Origin: Kribbella flavida DSM 17836
GTDB lineage: Bacteria; Actinomycetota; Actinomycetes; Propionibacteriales; Kribbellaceae
Length of the DNA: 64,000 nt
Assembly: GCF_000024345.1 (NCBI RefSeq)
Contig: NC_013729.1
Location: 3,286,001 to 3,350,000, forward strand
Direction of reading: 5' to 3'
The notes under the pieces were generated by a model that saw only the letters and a program-made list of their open reading frames with translations, searched no databases and was not told the origin of the DNA. Below are positions 60,192 through 64,000 of this stretch, piece after piece (position 1 is the stretch's first letter; each line of letters opens with the position of its first letter). The translations under genes and the position numbers were made by a program.

Positions 60192-61636
60192 GCCTGGTCC
60201 TCGGCATCGGCCTGCGCGCCGGTACGCCGTACCGCGAACTGCGGGAGTTGGTGGATCGTGCATTGGCTGGTCTGGAGCCGCGCGTCGTCAGCCAGGTGGT
60301 GACTGTCGACGGCAAGGAAGCCGAGCCTGGCCTGCAGCGGCTGGTGGCGTCCCTGGGCGCGCAGCTGTTCACAGCGACAGCCCTGGAGCTCGGACAGCAG
60401 CCCGTACCGACTCCGAGCGAGCGCGTCGACCACCTAGCCGGAACGGCGAGTGTTGCCGAGGCTGCAGTGATCCTGAGCGGCGCTGACCTGGTGGTGCCGA
60501 AGCTGAAGTCAGCAGGAGCAACGGTGGCTGTCGGCAGGCTGTCGGTCGAGCCGGACACTGCAGCGCCGGGCTACGCGCCGCGTGACCGCGAGGTGGTGCA
60601 CCGGGTGATCGCCGAGCGGCGCGACGTACGCCGAGGCTTCCTGGACCGGCCCATCGCTGACGACCTGCTCACCCGAGTCCTGGAAGCGGCTCATCGCGCG
60701 CCCAGCGTCGGCCTGAGTCAGCCCTGGGACTTCCTGCTCGTTCGCGACGTCACCACCCGCCGCAAGATCCATGACCTGGCTTCGGCCCAGCGCGATGCGT
60801 TCGCCGCGTCGCTGCCGCCCGACCGTCGGAGCGCCTTCGACGGTCTGAAGATCGAAGCGATCTTGGACACGCCGCTGAACATCGCGGTCACCTGTGACCC
60901 CGGCCGGGGCGGGCGGCACGTGCTGGGCCGGCATGCTGATCCGCGGACCACCTGGTTCTCCGCAGCGATCGCCGTGCAGAACCTGTGGCTCGCTGCTCGG
61001 GCCGAGGGCTTGGGAGTCGGCTGGGTGTCGTTTTTCGAACCAGCTGAGGTAGGAGCGGTGCTGGACCTCCCGGCACACGTTGAGCTGGTCGGATACCTCT
61101 GCGTCGGTCATGTGGAGGAGTTCGCGGTCGCCCCAGAGCTGGTGCGGTCGGGCTGGGCTGCGCGGCGACCGCTGTCCTGGGCAGTGCACCAGGAGCAGTG
61201 GGGTCAGCGGGGCTTGCCGGGAGAGACCGCCAGTCCGGCACTCGCCGTAGAGGCTGCGGTCGAGGCGGCGGAGTCGCCAGGGCGGGTAGGCAGCGGTGAG
61301 CAGGTAGTGCGGATCCTGGTTGTGGACGGTGGTGACCCGGCCGAGTATCTGCGCCGCGCGGAGACCCTCGTCGTACAGGTAGGAGCTGAGAAGCCCGCTG
61401 CGGACTTCGGTGTGCTGTGGCGGCCGGCACGCCGTACGGACGAGGCTGTGGAACTAGGCGTCGAGGTGGCGCGCGACCTGGTGCTGCAGGGCGTCGGGGA
61501 GTTCGTCGTGCAGTGTCAGGGCGAGTCCGACGCCGCTCTGGGCCTGGTCCGGGGCATCCGTTGGGGCGGACTCGCCTGCGGTGTGAGCGTCAAATGCGGG
61601 GATCAGCCGGACGCGATGACAGACTCGTCCGTATGA
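60188..61636 (+). CDS. CobE/CbiG-C - BluB fusion with an extra C-terminal domain
   Basis: A 482-residue three-part protein. Residues 1-120 are a CobE/CbiG C-terminal domain ('SLVLGIGLRAGTPYRELREL', 'GKEAEPGLQRLVASLG'). Residues 130-345 are BluB, the flavin-destroying 5,6-dimethylbenzimidazole synthase ('LEAAHRAPSVGLSQPWDFLL', 'TTWFSAAIAVQNLWLAARAE', 'GVGWVSFFEP'). Residues 374-482 form an unrecognised alpha/beta domain. The first two activities belong to aerobic B12 synthesis. GTG at 60188 overlaps the cobB stop, so it is coupled to the operon; it overlaps the next gene by 4 bases. Confidence 0.85.
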   Translation: MSLVLGIGLRAGTPYRELRELVDRALAGLEPRVVSQVVTVDGKEAEPGLQRLVASLGAQLFTATALELGQQPVPTPSERVDHLAGTASVAEAAVILSGADLVVPKLKSAGATVAVGRLSVEPDTAAPGYAPRDREVVHRVIAERRDVRRGFLDRPIADDLLTRVLEAAHRAPSVGLSQPWDFLLVRDVTTRRKIHDLASAQRDAFAASLPPDRRSAFDGLKIEAILDTPLNIAVTCDPGRGGRHVLGRHADPRTTWFSAAIAVQNLWLAARAEGLGVGWVSFFEPAEVGAVLDLPAHVELVGYLCVGHVEEFAVAPELVRSGWAARRPLSWAVHQEQWGQRGLPGETASPALAVEAAVEAAESPGRVGSGEQVVRILVVDGGDPAEYLRRAETLVVQVGAEKPAADFGVLWRPARRTDEAVELGVEVARDLVLQGVGEFVVQCQGESDAALGLVRGIRWGGLACGVSVKCGDQPDAMTDSSV

Positions 61637-62247
61637 CCGTTCCACCGCAAGGCCCAGCGCCCATGTACGTGCCCTCCTTCTCGATGAAGCAGCGGATCAC
61701 GATGATGGCGAACCAGTACGAGCTCATCGCGACCAATCCCGACGGCAGCGACGGACAGCTGCTCGCCTTCGCGCAGCAGAAGCGGATGGCGTTCAAGGAA
61801 GAGGTCACCTTCTTCACCGACGACCGCAAGACGCAGCCGGTGTTCTCGTTCAAGGCACGCAAGCGGCTCGACCTGGGCTCGGGCTACGACGTGTTCGACC
61901 CGAACGGCCAGCCGATCGGCTGGTTCAAGAAGGAGTTCGGCAAGAGCCTGCTGCGCTCCAGCTGGCAGCTCACCGGTCCCGGCTTCGAGGCCGACGGGAC
62001 CGAGCGCAACCCGACCGTCGCGATCGTGCGGCGGGTGTGGGAGTTCGTGCCGTTCGTCGGCGACATCCCGCTGCCGTTCATCTTCCACTTCGACTTCACC
62101 GACCGGACCAGCGGTCAGCCGCTGCTGTCGGTCGAGCGCAAGGTCTCGGTCCGCGACCGGTACCGGGTGACCGTGCACGACTCGCGCGTCGACTTCCGGG
62201 TGGCGGCCGCGATGACGGTCGCGCTGGACGCGCTGCAGAGCCGCTGA
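61633..62247 (+). CDS. LURP-one-related (LOR / tubby-C-like) family protein
   Basis: A 204-residue protein of the LOR/DUF567 family, which has a tubby-like beta-barrel around a hydrophobic helix. Segments include 'YVPSFSMKQRITMMANQYEL', 'FKARKRLDLGSGYDVFDPNG' and 'VERKVSVRDRYRVTVHDSRV'. The last helix 'DFRVAAAMTVALDALQSR' fits the central helix. Function is unknown; membrane or phospholipid binding is suspected for the fold. ATG at 61633 overlaps the fusion gene by 4 bases, making it part of the B12 operon. Hairpins follow. Confidence 0.83.
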   Translation: MTVPPQGPAPMYVPSFSMKQRITMMANQYELIATNPDGSDGQLLAFAQQKRMAFKEEVTFFTDDRKTQPVFSFKARKRLDLGSGYDVFDPNGQPIGWFKKEFGKSLLRSSWQLTGPGFEADGTERNPTVAIVRRVWEFVPFVGDIPLPFIFHFDFTDRTSGQPLLSVERKVSVRDRYRVTVHDSRVDFRVAAAMTVALDALQSR

Positions 62248-62250
62248 CCT

Positions 62251-62300
62251 GTCCGCCGGCCGGCGGACGGATCCGCGGATTTCGTCCGCCGGCGGGCGGA
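62251..62300 (+). terminator. Palindromes ending the cobalamin operon
   Basis: GTCCGCCGGCCGGCGGAC (62251-62268) is a perfect 18-base palindrome; a third related arm GTCCGCCGGCGGGCGGA at 62284-62300 allows an alternative hairpin. It begins four bases after the LOR gene stop. Confidence 0.65.
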
Positions 62301-62385
62301 GAGCGAGGCCGGTGGTCTCACTCTTTTGGGTGAACGAACCCTGAGAGCCTTGGTTCCGGCCGGTGCCGGTGCGAGGCTTGAGGAC

Positions 62386-63504
62386 ATGGGAGCAGCGAGG
62401 CGCGGTCGACGGTGGATGGTTCCGGTCACGGCAGTTGCGGTGGTGGCGGGCGTGGGAGCGCTCGGGCCAGTGGTCGCGGATGCCTCTCCAGAGCTACCAG
62501 GGATCACCGCGCAGGACCTGCTCGCCAAGGTGCAGACCGCCGAGGTCGACGGCTTGAGCGGCACGGTCCGCTCGGCCACCGACCTCGGTCTGCCGGCGTT
62601 GCCCGGGGTGGACGGCGGCAGCCAGATCCCCGACCTGCTGACCGGTGAGCACACCGCCCGGGTGGCCTTCGCCGGCCCGGACAAGGCGCGCGTCGCGGTG
62701 CTCGACGAGATGGCCGAGCGGGTCTGGACGACCGACGGCAAGACCGCATGGGCCTACGACTCGGCCGAGCGCGAGGCCGTCAAGGTGACGCTGCCGGCCC
62801 GGCCCGCCACGCCGGCCCGGCCGAAGGTTGCGCCGGAGCACGAGGCGTACGACCCGCAGGCGGTGGCGAAGAAGTTTCTCGCCCAGATCGACCCGACCAC
62901 CAAGGTCGAGGTGACCGGCACCGAGTCGGTCGCCGGACGCGACGCGTACAAGCTGCGGCTGGTGCCGCGCACGGGCAAGACCACGGTCGGCTCGGTGACG
63001 CTGGCGATCGACTCGAAGACCTGGGTCCCACTGGAGGTCACCGTGCTGCCGCGCACGGGCAAGGACCCGGCCGTGCAGCTCGGGTTCTCGTCGGTGTCCT
63101 TCGACGTCCCGGCGGCGAGCACCTTCGCTTTCACTCCGCCGAAGGGCGTCGCGGTGACGGAGAAGAAGCTGCCGGCGATCACGCCGAAGAAGGCCGACCC
63201 GGCCAAGCCCGGCGCGCCGAAGGCGCTGCCGAAGACCGACCCGAAGAAGGCGGCCGACCGCCCGACCGTGATCGGCCAGGGTTGGGAGAGCATCGTCGTC
63301 CTGCGGGACGTGAAGCTGCCGCGGGGCAACGCCGCGCTCGACCAGCTGCTGGCGAACGCGCGCACGGTCCAGGGCAGCTGGGGATCGGGCAAGATCCTGA
63401 CCAGCAAGATGGTCAGCGTTCTGATCACCGACGACGGCCGCGTTCTGACCGGCCTGGTCACGGCCGACACGCTCGCCGCCGCCGCGCCCCTGGCTCCTCG
63501 CTGA
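62386..63504 (+). CDS. LolA-like / DUF2092-type lipoprotein carrier homologue
   Basis: A 372-residue exported protein. It starts with an Arg-rich signal peptide ('RRGRRWMVPVTAVAVVAGVG', cleavage near DAS) and contains the LolA-like beta pattern ('GLSGTVRSATDLGLPALPG', 'VWTTDGKTAWAYDSAEREAV', 'SVTLAIDSKTWVPLEVTVLP'). The C-terminal part includes a Lys/Pro-rich linker near 260-290. In actinobacteria such proteins often precede an ABC-2 exporter, as here. ATG at 62386 is chosen over the 62326 frame, which gives a non-signal leader. Confidence 0.82.
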   Translation: MGAARRGRRWMVPVTAVAVVAGVGALGPVVADASPELPGITAQDLLAKVQTAEVDGLSGTVRSATDLGLPALPGVDGGSQIPDLLTGEHTARVAFAGPDKARVAVLDEMAERVWTTDGKTAWAYDSAEREAVKVTLPARPATPARPKVAPEHEAYDPQAVAKKFLAQIDPTTKVEVTGTESVAGRDAYKLRLVPRTGKTTVGSVTLAIDSKTWVPLEVTVLPRTGKDPAVQLGFSSVSFDVPAASTFAFTPPKGVAVTEKKLPAITPKKADPAKPGAPKALPKTDPKKAADRPTVIGQGWESIVVLRDVKLPRGNAALDQLLANARTVQGSWGSGKILTSKMVSVLITDDGRVLTGLVTADTLAAAAPLAPR

Positions 63505-63556
63505 CCGTGCCGACCACCCCGAGCTCCCCGCGCACGGGAGCTACCGCCGACCACGT

Positions 63557-63587
63557 CTCGGGCCCCTCCGCAGCGGAGGGGCCCGAG
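63557..63587 (+). terminator. Strong hairpin after the LolA-like gene
   Basis: CTCGGGCCCCTCCG (63557-63570) pairs perfectly with CGGAGGGGCCCGAG (63574-63587) around a three-base loop. It has no T-run. It lies between the LolA-like gene and the ABC ATPase start and may attenuate the downstream gene. Confidence 0.7.
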
Positions 63588-63629
63588 CCGGAGCAGCCAC
63601 CCGCCATCGCCGAGAACCGCAGTTGGTCG

Positions 63630-64000
63630 ATGAATGGCAGTTGTTCGGAGGCGCCGATCGTCACGCGCGGGCTGACCAAGCGGTTCCGCAGTGGGCAGGT
63701 GGCGGTGGCGGGCATCGATCTGGAGGTGCCGGCCGGCAGCATCTTCGGGTTTCTCGGGCCGAACGGTTCGGGCAAGACGACCACGATCCGGATGCTGCTC
63801 GGGCTGATCACGCCCACCTCAGGGACCGTGCAGGTGCTGGGGCAGCCGATGCCGAAAGCGCAGCTCTCGGTGCTGCCTCGAGTAGGGGCGTTGGTCGAGG
63901 GGCCGGCGTTCTACCCGTTCTGGACGGGCAGGGCCAACCTCCTGCGGTTCGACGCCGCCGACCGGACGGCCGACCCGAGCACCAGGAAGCAACGCGCCGG
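63630..64000 (+). CDS. ABC transporter ATP-binding protein (3' end outside window)
   Basis: The first ~123 residues of an ABC ATPase of the ABC-2/drug-efflux type: 'TRGLTKRFRSGQVAVAGIDL' then Walker A 'GFLGPNGSGKTTTIRMLLGL', and 'PRVGALVEGPAFYPFWTGR', typical of BcrA-like exporters. Signature and Walker B motifs lie beyond the window. ATG at 63630 is used; the frame is open back to GTG 63507, just after the LolA-like stop, but that would translate the hairpin and a low-complexity leader. Confidence 0.85.
   Translation, partial: MNGSCSEAPIVTRGLTKRFRSGQVAVAGIDLEVPAGSIFGFLGPNGSGKTTTIRMLLGLITPTSGTVQVLGQPMPKAQLSVLPRVGALVEGPAFYPFWTGRANLLRFDAADRTADPSTRKQRA

Overview
The window is chromosomal DNA from a very GC-rich actinobacterium. 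GTG and TTG starts are common, genes overlap by 4 bases, and the gene order polA - rpsA - coaE - uvrB - terC is the one usual for actinobacteria. Gene content fits a Nocardioidaceae-type organism such as Kribbella (aerobic B12 synthesis, AftD-type envelope genes, an AfsR/SARP regulator). The genus is an inference, because no rRNA is present. No tRNA, rRNA, CRISPR array, insertion sequence or prophage was seen.

Layout. 1-5.7 kb: a branched-chain amino acid ABC transporter (livK partial, livHMGF) ending in a strong terminator. 5.9-7.8 kb: a DUF554 membrane protein, a GNAT acetyltransferase and a hotdog thioesterase. 7.9-10.7 kb: polA. 10.8-25 kb: a Nudix hydrolase, then a cell-envelope glycan locus (flippase, two large multi-pass membrane proteins, a DUF2613 peptide, a GT4 glycosyltransferase, a methyltransferase, an AftD-like arabinofuranosyltransferase, an acyltransferase and a DUF3068/PorA-like protein). 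Its content resembles the mycobacterial Rv0224c-Rv0228 and Rv0236c genes. 25-29 kb: a methyltransferase, a TipA-like MerR regulator with an internal start, a TetR-SRPBCC pair with a clear operator, and an aminoglycoside-phosphotransferase-like kinase. 29-34.7 kb: rpsA, a GNAT remnant, a SARP/AfsR regulator and coaE. 34.8-39 kb: a PrsW-like membrane protein with two zinc ribbons, followed by three paralogous single-pass membrane proteins. 39-43 kb: uvrB, a YjbR protein and terC behind a yybP-ykoY manganese riboswitch. 43.4-46.1 kb: a murein-peptide operon (serine hydrolase, dipeptide epimerase, NlpC/P60). 46.2-62.2 kb: cobalamin synthesis (cobD, cobN, a ChlI-ChlD fusion, cobO, cobB, a CobE-BluB fusion) with two B12 riboswitches, interrupted by surE and a frameshifted ECF sigma / membrane-partner pair. 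62.4-64 kb: a LolA-like lipoprotein-carrier homologue and the start of an ABC-2 type ATPase.

How the parts work together. CobN plus the ChlI-ChlD fusion would form an aerobic cobaltochelatase. CobO, CobB and CobD supply adenosylation, amidation and aminopropanol attachment, and BluB supplies the lower ligand. The two transcripts with B12 riboswitches end in near-identical regulatory hairpins next to the ribosome-binding site. polA and uvrB share a DNA-damage-type promoter (RecA-NDp/PafBC motif) placed so that both mRNAs should be leaderless.

Most unusual items: the PrsW-like / triple-paralogue cassette; a family of three ~85-base palindromes, all in spacers between converging genes; the CobE-BluB-unknown three-part fusion; a 60-base in-frame repeat inserted in the ChlI domain; and the internal TipAS-like start.
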